A DNA stretch of 64,000 nucleotides from Nocardia seriolae NBRC 15557 (GTDB lineage Bacteria > Actinomycetota > Actinomycetes > Mycobacteriales > Mycobacteriaceae), in contig NZ_BJWY01000012.1 of the NCBI RefSeq assembly GCF_007990715.1, positions 1 through 64,000 of the forward strand, written 5' to 3'. The position numbers and the translations under genes are program-made. Positions 44,305 to 51,742 of this stretch are shown here, in pieces (positions within the stretch are counted from its first letter, which is position 1; each line of letters begins with the position of its first letter). The notes beneath the pieces are model-generated. The model had not been told where the DNA came from, did not search any database, and saw only the letters and a list, made by a program, of their open reading frames with translations.

Positions 44305-44904
44305 TCACTCCGCCCCGCCACCCACTCCGGAAACCTGCGGGAGAAGAGCGCTGGTTCGCAGGTGGCGAACCAGCGCGATGAGGCGGTCGGTGGTGGCGTT
44401 GGCGGGGTCGGTGAGGCGGAGTTGGAGTAGTTCCCGGCCGGAGGCGTGCAGGATTCTGGCGGTGTACTCGGGGTCGGGGAGGGCCGGGAATGCCTGCAGG
44501 AGTGGTTGTTCCAGATAGGCGCGTACGACCTCCTGGGATTGGGCGAGGCGGCGGTGGAGTTCCGGGGGTGCGCCGGCGGGCGGGAAGAGGAACAGGCGCC
44601 AGGTCGCGGGATGGGTGTCGATCGCGCGGACCACACCGGCGAAGGTGCTGATGAAAGGGTCCGGATCGACGGGTTCACCGGGATGGGAGACCGCCTCGGC
44701 GAATTGGGCTGCCGCGCGGGCGGCTTCGCGGTCGATGAGGGCGACGAAAACACCGGCCAGGTCGCCGAACTGCTGGTAGAGGACGGGACGGGTGATGCCC
44801 GCGGCCTCGGCGATGCGGTTCGGGGTGGCCGCGTGGAAGCCCTCGGCGGCCACGATGGCGTGGGCGATGTCGAGGATCTGCTCGCGGCGGCTCTCAGCGC
44901 TCAT
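44305..44904 (-). CDS. TetR-family transcriptional repressor
   Basis: The N-terminal helix-turn-helix is typical: SRREQILDIAHAIVAAEGF followed by TPNRIAEAAGITRPVLYQQFGD. The C-terminal half is a helical ligand-binding domain. The ATG at 44904 is preferred to an in-frame GTG at 44943, since the latter has no ribosome site. It is divergent from the MpaB-family oxygenase gene, and the shared 90-base gap holds a perfect inverted repeat, so it probably represses that gene and itself. The inducer is unknown. Confidence 0.85.
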   Translation of the reverse strand: MSAESRREQILDIAHAIVAAEGFHAATPNRIAEAAGITRPVLYQQFGDLAGVFVALIDREAARAAAQFAEAVSHPGEPVDPDPFISTFAGVVRAIDTHPATWRLFLFPPAGAPPELHRRLAQSQEVVRAYLEQPLLQAFPALPDPEYTARILHASGRELLQLRLTDPANATTDRLIALVRHLRTSALLPQVSGVGGGAE

Positions 44905-44952
44905 CCGCCTGCGTACACCTGGAGCGCCCGTCACCCTTGACACTCTAACTTA

Positions 44953-44981
44953 CAACCTGTCAGTCTCTAACTAACAGGTTG
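44953..44981. promoter_or_regulatory. Inverted repeat, likely TetR operator
   Basis: CAACCTGT (44953-44960) and ACAGGTTG (44974-44981) are perfect inverted copies separated by 13 bases, 16 bases before the oxygenase ATG and about 50 before the repressor ATG. The position and symmetry fit an autoregulatory TetR site covering the divergent promoters. Confidence 0.65.
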
Positions 44982-44996
44982 AAAGTAGAGGTTGCG

Positions 44997-46322
44997 ATGA
45001 CGTCCCACTACCCGGAACTCGCTGAGCGGGTACACAACCAGCGGGTCCTACAGCCGGATCTCTACGGCCGCATCGACTTCCACGCCTCGCCGCACCGCTT
45101 CACCACCGACCTCGGCGACAGGTCATCGCTGCCGAAATGGGTCGCCGCGCGCGAACCGCTGCTCGCCGACGACCGCGTCGTCGAATTGATGCGCACCGCG
45201 ACCATGCTCGGCGATGTCGTCGCCGACCCGTACGCCTCGCTGGTCCCGCGCTACGGCGTCCGCGGCCTCATCGACATGCTGCGGCAGGCCTGCCGCACCG
45301 GCGTCGACTCGATCCCCGGCGCACCCGCCGAGCTGCGGGCATTCATCGATTCCATGGAGGCCGCCCCCGGCTGGCTGGACATGGAACTGGTCGAGGAGGG
45401 CGCGCGGCACATGCGCGTCGGCGCGGCTTACCTGTCGCCCTTCCTGATTCGCGGTGCTTTCCTCGCGACCTTCCTCAATACCTATGCCGCGCTCCCGATG
45501 GCATTGACCGGCGCACTGTCCGGCCGCCGCGCTGCGCGCCGGGTCAACGAGACCGCGACCTTCTTCACGGTGACCACCCTCCCCGGTGCCCTGGAACGCC
45601 ACGGCGAGGGCTTCGAGGCCGCCGCCATGGTCCGCCTGATGCACTCGATGGTCCGCTACAACGCCCTCGAACGCTCCGAGCAGTGGGATTCCGGCGTGTA
45701 TGGCATCCCCGTCCCACAGGTCGACCAGATGCCCGCCGGGCTCATCAACATGTACCTGCTCGCGACCCTCGCCACCCGCCGCGGTCGCACCGAATTCAGC
45801 CCCCGCGAACGCGCCATGCTCGAATTCAGCCGCTACCGCTGCTTCCTGCTCGGCCTCCCCGAGGAACTCCTCCCCACCACCGCCGCGGGCATCATCGAGG
45901 TCTTCCACGCCCGCGCCGCACTGCTCCGCGACGGCTTCGACGACACCACCTGCGGCGAACTCGTCCGCTCCACCATGGACGCCTACCTGCGCCCCGCCAA
46001 CTCGCGCTTCGACCGCGCGGCCGAGGCCGTCGAAAACAGCTGGAGCAGAGCCTTCTTCCTGGGCTTCGCCGGTGGCAACCGCGGGGCCGCGGCCGCCATG
46101 AGCGTCCACCTCCGCCCCGCCGACGCCGCCCGCGTCGCCCTCACCGCCCCGTTCATTCTGCTGCGCTTCATCCTCATGACCATCGCCACCCAGCGGCCCG
46201 CACTCCGCAAGGCCGCCGACACCCGCGCCATCCGCAAGCGCCTCGCCACCTACGGCAACCCCGAATACACCACCGACGCAAGCACTTACACGCCGACCGG
46301 GACCACCGTGTCGGGCGACTGA
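44997..46322 (+). CDS. MpaB-family oxygenase (DUF2236)
   Basis: The 441-residue protein belongs to the mpaB/rubber-oxygenase-like DUF2236 group, recognised by WVAAREPLLADDRVVELMR at the start, the central helices GAFLATFLNTYAALP and TATFFTVTTLPG, and MVRLMHSMVRYNALER with conserved His and Arg. Family members are heme enzymes that cleave or oxidise isoprenoid or lipid substrates; the substrate here is unknown. The ATG at 44997 has GTAGAGG upstream and is preferred over a TTG six codons earlier. A divergent TetR gene and operator suggest substrate-induced expression. Confidence 0.8.
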   Translation: MTSHYPELAERVHNQRVLQPDLYGRIDFHASPHRFTTDLGDRSSLPKWVAAREPLLADDRVVELMRTATMLGDVVADPYASLVPRYGVRGLIDMLRQACRTGVDSIPGAPAELRAFIDSMEAAPGWLDMELVEEGARHMRVGAAYLSPFLIRGAFLATFLNTYAALPMALTGALSGRRAARRVNETATFFTVTTLPGALERHGEGFEAAAMVRLMHSMVRYNALERSEQWDSGVYGIPVPQVDQMPAGLINMYLLATLATRRGRTEFSPRERAMLEFSRYRCFLLGLPEELLPTTAAGIIEVFHARAALLRDGFDDTTCGELVRSTMDAYLRPANSRFDRAAEAVENSWSRAFFLGFAGGNRGAAAAMSVHLRPADAARVALTAPFILLRFILMTIATQRPALRKAADTRAIRKRLATYGNPEYTTDASTYTPTGTTVSGD

Positions 46323-46404
46323 CCGGTGCCGACCGCCCGTCGAATACGGCGCATGACCGGCCCCGAGCACCCGGTGCACGATTTCGATGGTCCGGGGCCG
46401 ATGG

Positions 46405-47100
46405 TCAGCGGGCCGGGGTGGAGGAGGCGCGCAGGTGCCCGGCGTGCAGGGCCGCCTGCGAGCGATCGCTGAGACCGAGCTTGCGGGTCAGGCGGGTGAC
46501 ATAGTCGCGAATGGTGTTCTCGCTGAAGAACAGTCGATCGGCGACCTGCTGGTCGGTCAGCCCTTCGGCGAGCAGCAGCATGATCGTCATCTCCATGGTG
46601 GTCAGCGACGCGATCGGATCACGCGCCCGGCCTTCGCGATTGCGCAACTCGCGCATGAGGACCGGGGCGCTGTTGCAATCCAGGCGCGAGCCGCCGACGG
46701 CGATGACCCGCACCGCGTCGGCCAGGGCCAGCTCGGTCAGATCCTTGATCATGTATCCGGCCGCCCCCGCGTCCACGGCCGCGAGCATCCGATCGGGATC
46801 GCCGTCCGCGGTCAGGATCAGAAACCGGCTCGTGTCACGGTGTTTGCGGCAGATCGACAACCCGTCGCCGTCGGGCAGGCGGGGGTCGAGGATCACCACG
46901 TCGGGCTGTAGCCCGGGCAGCAGCGCGAGGGCGCGGTCCACCGAGTCGGCCTCGCCGACCACGGACACGGTCGGGTCGAGTTCGAGCAGGTCGGCGATGG
47001 CGTCACGAACGGTGCGGTCCCGGTCGGTCAGGACCACCCGCACCGGGTGCCGGGCCGAGGGTTGGGGGCGATGCGAGCCATCGCGGCTGTTGGGCTTCAT
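46405..47100 (-). CDS. NarL/DosR-type response regulator
   Basis: The receiver domain (20-140) carries the phosphoacceptor in ILDPRLPDG (Asp72) and the late Lys in YMIKDL. The LuxR-type helix-turn-helix (about 165-225) reads LAEGLTDQQVADRLFFSENTIRDYV. Overall layout and the DPIASLT linker resemble DevR/DosR of mycobacteria. The first acidic pair is DRD rather than DD. No histidine kinase gene is adjacent, so it is an orphan in this window. A small lipoprotein gene follows its 5' side on the same strand with a 100-base gap. Confidence 0.85.
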   Translation of the reverse strand: MKPNSRDGSHRPQPSARHPVRVVLTDRDRTVRDAIADLLELDPTVSVVGEADSVDRALALLPGLQPDVVILDPRLPDGDGLSICRKHRDTSRFLILTADGDPDRMLAAVDAGAAGYMIKDLTELALADAVRVIAVGGSRLDCNSAPVLMRELRNREGRARDPIASLTTMEMTIMLLLAEGLTDQQVADRLFFSENTIRDYVTRLTRKLGLSDRSQAALHAGHLRASSTPAR

Positions 47101-47199
47101 CGCTTCACGATGCGCCCCGAGCCTCGCCGCGGCACGATCCGAACGGCACCGGCCACTGGGCCTTTCGGCACCGAAAGGCCCAGGTCGGATAATGCCGCG

Positions 47200-47397
47200 C
47201 TACCTCACCCTGGTCGTTGTCGTCGAGGGCGAGGTGGTGGGCACGTCGATCACATCCGGAACCTGCCCGCCGCCGAGCACAGGCACCGACGACGACGGTG
47301 AGGGCGGCGTCAGCGGCGTGCCACGATGGTCGGCACACCCCGACATCGCAGCCACCGACATCCCCAGCATCACCACGGTGATCAGCCGCTTGGGCAC
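47200..47397 (-). CDS. Small putative lipoprotein
   Basis: From a GTG at 47397 the frame gives 65 residues: VPKRLITVVMLGMSVAAMSGC is a lipoprotein signal with the lipobox MSGC, followed by a short mature part rich in Pro, Ser and Thr that ends in TTTTRVR. AAAGG lies about 11 bases upstream. The open frame extends further 5', but that part has no lipoprotein logic. The mature peptide is too short for a domain. It may be a cell-wall tether. Confidence 0.5.
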   Translation of the reverse strand: MPKRLITVVMLGMSVAAMSGCADHRGTPLTPPSPSSSVPVLGGGQVPDVIDVPTTSPSTTTTRVR

Positions 47398-47538
47398 GTA
47401 TCTCAACCTTTCCACGATTGACGCGAGACCCCTCAATCCTGGAGCTTTCATACCGAATCCACACCACCGAAGATCCATCGGCACACCTGGTCCCCCATCT
47501 GGCACAACACGGGCAACCACCGCAACGCTGGCACCCGC

Positions 47539-47591
47539 GAGTGGCACATTCTGGACGGGGTTTGCCGCTTCCCCTCCGGAATGTGCCACTC
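47539..47591. repeat. Palindromic intergenic repeat, copy 2
   Basis: GAGTGGCACATTC...GGGG (47539-47560) pairs with CCCCTCCGGAATG...CCACTC (47571-47591) around a ten-base loop TTTGCCGCTT. The stem is about 21 bp with one bulge. It ends seven bases before the stop of the esterase stub. Confidence 0.7.
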
Positions 47592-47597
47592 GACACT

Positions 47598-47858
47598 TCA
47601 GTGGAGGGCTTGGGTGAGGGTGGTGATCGCCTGGGCTACGGCGGATTTGGCGGCGTTGGTGTCGTGGAGGGTGTTGAGCATGACGAAGTCGTGGGTGATG
47701 GCGGCGTAGCGGACCTGGGTGACGGGGACGTCCGCGGCGCGGAGTTTGGCGGCGTAGGCCTCGCCTTCGTCACGGAGGACGTCGGCTTCGGCGGTGATGA
47801 CCAATGCCGGTGGCAGGCCGGTGACCTTCGCGTTCACCGAAGCCGCCACCGCCGCGTC
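47598..47858 (-). pseudogene. C-terminal stub of an HSL-type esterase
   Basis: The last 85 or so residues of a hormone-sensitive-lipase-family esterase are present: GLPPALVITAEADVLRDEG holds the catalytic Asp, and ITHDFVML the catalytic His. The nucleophile half (HGGG and GDSAG) is missing. At about 47859 the sequence meets another hydrolase stub on the opposite strand, so the gene was truncated by rearrangement. Confidence 0.7.
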
Positions 47859-47859
47859 C

Positions 47860-48051
47860 TGGAAGACCAAGCCAGCCTGGGGCATCGTCTCCGCCGCCGA
47901 TCGCACCATCAACCCCGAGGTCGAGCGCTTCGGCTACCGCCGCGCCGGACTCCGCAAGGTCGTCGAACTCGACGCACCCCACCTCGTCATGCACACCCAC
48001 CCCGACGAGGTCACCGCCGAAATTACCGGCACCATCTCCGAACTGTCCTGA
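47860..48051 (+). pseudogene. C-terminal stub of a second alpha/beta hydrolase
   Basis: About 63 residues read TKPAWGIVSAADRTINPEVERF and later DAPHLVMHTHPDEV, the usual acid strand and catalytic-His end of AB-hydrolase_6-type proteins. The resemblance to the complete hydrolase directly downstream suggests a duplicated relative. No start or nucleophile region remains. Confidence 0.6.
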
Positions 48052-48083
48052 CCTGCAACCCGATTCGCCAGAGGAGCACTTTC

Positions 48084-48794
48084 ATGACCACCCAGCCGAC
48101 CATCATCCTGGTACACGGCGCCTTCGCCGATTCCTCCAGCTGGAACGGCGTCATCCCCCGCCTGCGCGAGGCGGGTTACCCCGTCGTGGCCGCCGCCAAC
48201 CCGCTGCGCGGCCTCGACTCCGACGCCGCCTACGTGGCATCGGTCCTCGACGGCATCGAAGGCCCGATCGTCCTCGCCGGCCACTCCTACGGCGGCAGCG
48301 TCATCACCGTCGCGGCCCACGGCAAGCCTGACGTGCGGGCTCTGGTCTATATCGCCGCGTTCATTCCCGCCGAGGGCGAGAGCGCCCTCGAGCTCACCGA
48401 CAAGTTCCCCGGCTCCACCCTGGCCCCCACCACCACGCCCGCCTCCTATCCCCTTTCCGGCGGCGGCACCGGCACCGAACTGTCCATCCGCCAAACCGAA
48501 TTCCCCGCCCAGTTCGCCGCCGACGTGCCCGCCGACCTCGCCGCCACCATGGCCGTCACCCAGCGCCCGGTCTCCCTCGACGCCCTCCAGCAATCCGCCA
48601 CGGCCGCCGCCTGGCGCACCATCGCCAGCTACTCCCTCATCACCACCGAGGACAAGAACATCCCCCTCGAATCCCAGCGCTTCATGTCCACCCGCGCGGC
48701 CGCCCACACCATCGAAGTCCCAGCCTCCCACGCGGTCTCCGTTTCCAACCCCACCGCCGTAACCGACCTGATCCTCCTGGCCGCCCAAAAGTAG
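48084..48794 (+). CDS. Alpha/beta hydrolase (esterase-like)
   Basis: The 236-residue protein is complete: HGAFADSSSW (oxyanion region, 13-22), the nucleophile elbow AGHSYGG, an acid-bearing late strand and a terminal ASHAVSVSNP His motif. It belongs to the pyrethroid-esterase-like AB-hydrolase_6 group, common in actinomycetes near regulators and of broad ester specificity. The ATG at 48084 follows GAGGAGC. It lies 32 bases after a truncated relative and is followed by a strong palindrome. Confidence 0.85.
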   Translation: MTTQPTIILVHGAFADSSSWNGVIPRLREAGYPVVAAANPLRGLDSDAAYVASVLDGIEGPIVLAGHSYGGSVITVAAHGKPDVRALVYIAAFIPAEGESALELTDKFPGSTLAPTTTPASYPLSGGGTGTELSIRQTEFPAQFAADVPADLAATMAVTQRPVSLDALQQSATAAAWRTIASYSLITTEDKNIPLESQRFMSTRAAAHTIEVPASHAVSVSNPTAVTDLILLAAQK

Positions 48795-48808
48795 CCTCAC
48801 CCGCCGAA

Positions 48809-48856
48809 TGGCAAGTCCTGGAGGGGTTTTGCCCGATTCCCCTCCTGGACTTGCCA
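48809..48856. repeat. Palindromic intergenic repeat, copy 3 (possible bidirectional terminator)
   Basis: TGGCAAGTCCTGGAGGGG (48809-48826) pairs with the arm at 48839-48856 with one mismatch in 18, around the loop TTTTGCCCGATT. It sits between two convergent genes, so it may stop transcription from both, but no T run follows. Confidence 0.75.
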
Positions 48857-48874
48857 CTCGATGGCTATGTCGAG

Positions 48875-49882
48875 TCAGGACCACCAGTTCACCCAGAGGT
48901 GGCCCTTGTTGGCTCGGATGAAGGCGTAGGGGTTGCCTCGGTAGGTGGCGGTGGCGATGGTGTCGGGGTCCACGATGAGGCCGGGTGGGGTGCCCTGGTC
49001 GGACCAGTTCCAGGCGCTGCCGTTCCACCAGTTCACCCACAGGTGGCCGTCGTTGCCTCGGACGAAGACGTAGGGATTGTTCTGGTAGGTCGTTGTCGCG
49101 ATGGTGTCGGGGTCGACGGTGACGCCGGGTGGGGTGCCCTGGTCGGACCAGTTCCAGGCGCTGCCGTTCCACCAGTTCACCCACAGGTGACCGTTGTTGG
49201 CGCGGACGAAGACGTACGGATTGCCCTGGTAGGTGGCGGTGGCGATGGTATCCGGGTCGACGGTGAGACCCTGCGGGGTGCCCTGATCACTCCACGAACA
49301 GGCGCTGCCGTTCCACCAGTTCACCCACAGGTGACCGTTATTGGCGCGGACGAAGACGTACGGGTTGCCGCGGTAGCTGCTCGTGGCGATCGTATCGGGG
49401 TCGACGGTGAGACCCGGCGGCGTCCCCTGATCACTCCACGACCAGGCGCTGCCGTTCCACCAATTCACCCACAGATGACCATCATTCGCCCGCACAAAAA
49501 CATACGGATTGCCCTGATACGTCGCAGTCGCGATGGTATCCGGATCGACCGTGCGACCCGGTGGCGTGCCCTGGTCACTCCACGACCACGCGCTGCCGTT
49601 CCACCAATTCACCCATAAATGGCCATCATTGGCGCGCACGAAGACGTAAGGATTGTCCCGATAACTGCTCGTGGCGATCGTATCCGGATCGACGGTCAGA
49701 CCCGGCGGCGTTCCCTGATCACTCCACGACCACGCACTCCCATTCCACCAATTCACCCACAGATGACCATCATTCGCCCGCACGAAAACATACGGATTGC
49801 CCTGATATGTCGCGGTCGCGATGGTATCCGGATCGACCGTGAGACCGGGTGGGGTTCCTTGATCACTCCATGCCCATGCCAT
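48875..49882 (-). CDS. Seven-repeat beta-propeller protein, PLL-type lectin-like
   Basis: All 335 residues are seven tandem 48-residue repeats, with no signal peptide or other domain. Each reads close to WSDQGTPPGLTVDPDTIA, then a Y-x-x-NPYVFVRANDGHL and VNWWNGSAW. Seven such Trp-rich blades match the beta-propeller fold of Photorhabdus PLL and related fucose-binding lectins, where each blade gap binds sugar. The ATG follows AGGAAGGAG at good spacing. Repeat 4 ends in Cys instead of the last Trp, and repeat 7 is cut short so that it can close with the N-terminal WAWSD. The ligand is unknown. Without a signal peptide it would be cytosolic or released by another route. Confidence 0.78.
   Translation of the reverse strand: MAWAWSDQGTPPGLTVDPDTIATATYQGNPYVFVRANDGHLWVNWWNGSAWSWSDQGTPPGLTVDPDTIATSSYRDNPYVFVRANDGHLWVNWWNGSAWSWSDQGTPPGRTVDPDTIATATYQGNPYVFVRANDGHLWVNWWNGSAWSWSDQGTPPGLTVDPDTIATSSYRGNPYVFVRANNGHLWVNWWNGSACSWSDQGTPQGLTVDPDTIATATYQGNPYVFVRANNGHLWVNWWNGSAWNWSDQGTPPGVTVDPDTIATTTYQNNPYVFVRGNDGHLWVNWWNGSAWNWSDQGTPPGLIVDPDTIATATYRGNPYAFIRANKGHLWVNWWS
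48890..49870 (-). repeat. Seven tandem 144-bp coding repeats
   Basis: The unit is 144 bp. Protein copies are nearly identical, but their DNA differs at many synonymous sites. For example, the segment encoding FVRAN is GC-rich in the distal copies and AT-richer (ACATACG, AAAAACATA on the plus strand) near 49500 and 49790. Confidence 0.85.
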
Positions 49883-50043
49883 AGCCGCAGCTCCTTCCTG
49901 GCAGGTGCTTGCACGAGTGCCCCCCGATTCCGCGAAGAATACGAAATATTCACTCGCAGAATCATTCTCACCCCACCCTCATTCTCAGGTCAACGCCCCC
50001 AATCGATTTGAGCGGTCTCTCAAATTCCGTCCCGACCCCGAGA

Positions 50044-50238
50044 TCAGCGATCCCAGATGCGACTGGCGAGGAAGGAGCGCCAGTCTGCGTCGGAGAACCA
50101 GAGTTCCGGGCCACAACCGGCGGACTTCGAGTCGCGGACGCCGACCCTGCCGTCGCCCAGGTAGATCTCTACGCACTGGCGGGCAGCATCGGATCTGCTC
50201 GACTTGTACCACTTGCCGGTCTCCGGGAGTTCTTTCAT
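50044..50238 (-). CDS. DUF397 small protein
   Basis: The 64-residue product has the DUF397 signature: W-KSSRSDAARQCVEIYLG, VRDSKSAGCGPELWFSDADWRSFL. These proteins occur in actinomycetes beside XRE/DUF5753 regulators and are thought to act with them in control of differentiation or as a toxin/antitoxin-like pair. Its start overlaps the upstream regulator's stop by four bases (ATGA), so the two are translationally coupled. Confidence 0.85.
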   Translation of the reverse strand: MKELPETGKWYKSSRSDAARQCVEIYLGDGRVGVRDSKSAGCGPELWFSDADWRSFLASRIWDR

Positions 50239-51134
50239 GCCACGTACTCCTTCGCGAGGGCGAGAACCATGTCCCTTGTGTCCGTTTCCGTCAACGCTAC
50301 CTCCTCGATGGCCGCGATCGCTCCCCGATATCGGTCGATCTCCTCGGCCCGTTCGTGGTAGAGACTGCCAATCGCCCCTTCAACGAAAATCACTGTCGGC
50401 AAGGCGATTCCGCTGGTCCCCTTCGGGAATTCCAACAGCGTGAAGGGCTGGATGGTGAGGCCCCGGTGCGGGCCCACGGCGAACGGAACAACGCGAATGC
50501 TGACGTTCTCGCGATCTCCGATCTCGGCGATCCATCGCAGCTGGGCCGCCATCATCTCCGGGCTCGCCGGGCAGTGCCGGAGTACCGCCTCGGACAACAG
50601 TGCCTCCAGCCGAAAATTGGCCTCGTTCAGGCGAACTTGTCGATGGGTGGCGAGTTCCAGCAAGCGCTCGACGTTCACCGCCGAAATCTCCGGTTCGTCG
50701 ATTCGAATGATCGCTCGGCGATATTCGGATGTTTGGAGCAAACCGGGCACGATCACCGGCTGATGCACGACGACCCGGTTGGCAGCGCCCTCGAGGCGGA
50801 GGAACCTTGGAAAGGTAGGCGCAACCTGATCGGCGTACGGCTTCCAGTAACCTTTCGAATTCCCTTGCGCCTTAGCGACTTTGTCCTGTTCGGACACCTC
50901 GGACCACAATCGCAGCGCCTCTTCGCAGACCTCCTGCGATGCGCCGTAGTGATCGAGTAACAGACCGATCAGTGGCCTGGTGAGCTTGGTCGGGCTACCC
51001 TCCTCCATTCGCATGATGACCTGCCGCGATACCTCCAGGCTCATCGCGGCGGCGAGTAGCGTCTGATGTGCGTTCTCACGTACTCCACGCATGAAGTTCC
51101 CGAAATCCATGCGAGAGACCGTCAATCCAGTCAT
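50235..51134 (-). CDS. XRE-family regulator with DUF5753 domain
   Basis: The 299-residue protein has an N-terminal XRE helix-turn-helix (about 10-70: MRGVRENAHQTLLAAAMSLEVS, RMEEG) and a C-terminal DUF5753 sensor region with the typical VPGLLQTSEYRRAI and later YHERAEEIDRYR. It resembles Scr1/WhiJ-type regulators of Streptomyces and Nocardia. GAGG lies eight bases before the ATG. It forms an operon with the DUF397 gene and is divergent from two very small genes. Confidence 0.88.
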   Translation of the reverse strand: MTGLTVSRMDFGNFMRGVRENAHQTLLAAAMSLEVSRQVIMRMEEGSPTKLTRPLIGLLLDHYGASQEVCEEALRLWSEVSEQDKVAKAQGNSKGYWKPYADQVAPTFPRFLRLEGAANRVVVHQPVIVPGLLQTSEYRRAIIRIDEPEISAVNVERLLELATHRQVRLNEANFRLEALLSEAVLRHCPASPEMMAAQLRWIAEIGDRENVSIRVVPFAVGPHRGLTIQPFTLLEFPKGTSGIALPTVIFVEGAIGSLYHERAEEIDRYRGAIAAIEEVALTETDTRDMVLALAKEYVA

Positions 51135-51334
51135 TTCTTAGCCTCGCTATCAGGGAAATGCTCGCCACGGACACTACCGTGACGGACATCCATTGTATTT
51201 CGCACGAGGTCTGCCAAGGGCTTACTCCGGCAACAACATCGGGTGTCTACTGATCCCAGAGCGCTCGTTGAAAAAATCTTCGGTTCAGGTGTCACATCTG
51301 GGCCACTCGATCCGATAGGACAGCTGGAGTCGCA

Positions 51335-51487
51335 ATGCCTTGGGATGCGTGGATTTTGTTGCTTATGACTGTTTTAGGTGGATCGCTGACGGCGATTTGC
51401 ATTGGGGAAGACATCAGCGGTTCGGGAAAATCACACCGCAAACGATCCGGTCGGCATCGTGCGGCACGGCGACCGGTCAGGGGTTAG
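51335..51487 (+). CDS. Fifty-residue membrane peptide
   Basis: From the ATG at 51335, with GGAG five bases upstream, the frame reads MPWDAWILLLMTVLGGSL followed by TAICIGEDIS and a highly basic tail (HRKRSGRHRAARRP). Residues 5-23 form one transmembrane helix, with the basic tail predicted inside. It overlaps a longer open frame in another register that lacks membrane character. Position and spacing suggest a two-gene unit with the next small gene. Function unknown. Confidence 0.5.
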   Translation: MPWDAWILLLMTVLGGSLTAICIGEDISGSGKSHRKRSGRHRAARRPVRG

Positions 51488-51489
51488 CC

Positions 51490-51690
51490 GTGGCGCATGC
51501 GATCAGTCATGAGGTGCCCGATTATCCGATTCAGAATCTCGATGTCGCCCGGCGCGGACTGGAGACGCATCGAGCATGCGCGAAAGGATGTGAAGCCAAA
51601 CGATATTTCGCGGCGCTCGTGCCGCACCTGGAGATGATCGCCCGCCGCCGCGCCGCCTCGGCGGGGTGGAATCTGTGGAGGCAGGGGTGA
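51490..51690 (+). CDS. Small protein with a paired-Cys motif
   Basis: The GTG at 51490, three bases after the previous stop and with AGGGG upstream, begins 66 residues. The middle reads HRACAKGCEAKRYFAALVPH, a Cys-x3-Cys helix motif that I recall from many short actinobacterial proteins found near XRE/DUF397 loci. The C-terminus is Arg/Trp-rich. Function unknown. Confidence 0.45.
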   Translation: MAHAISHEVPDYPIQNLDVARRGLETHRACAKGCEAKRYFAALVPHLEMIARRRAASAGWNLWRQG

Positions 51691-51742
51691 AGTCGTGGCC
51701 GAGCTCGGTCGGAGGCATCGATCGATGCCTCCGACCGAGGGG

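Noticed and set aside
48875..49882. Tandem repeats considered as a CRISPR-like or satellite array
   Set aside because: The 144-bp unit is contiguous coding sequence without spacers and translates to propeller blades.
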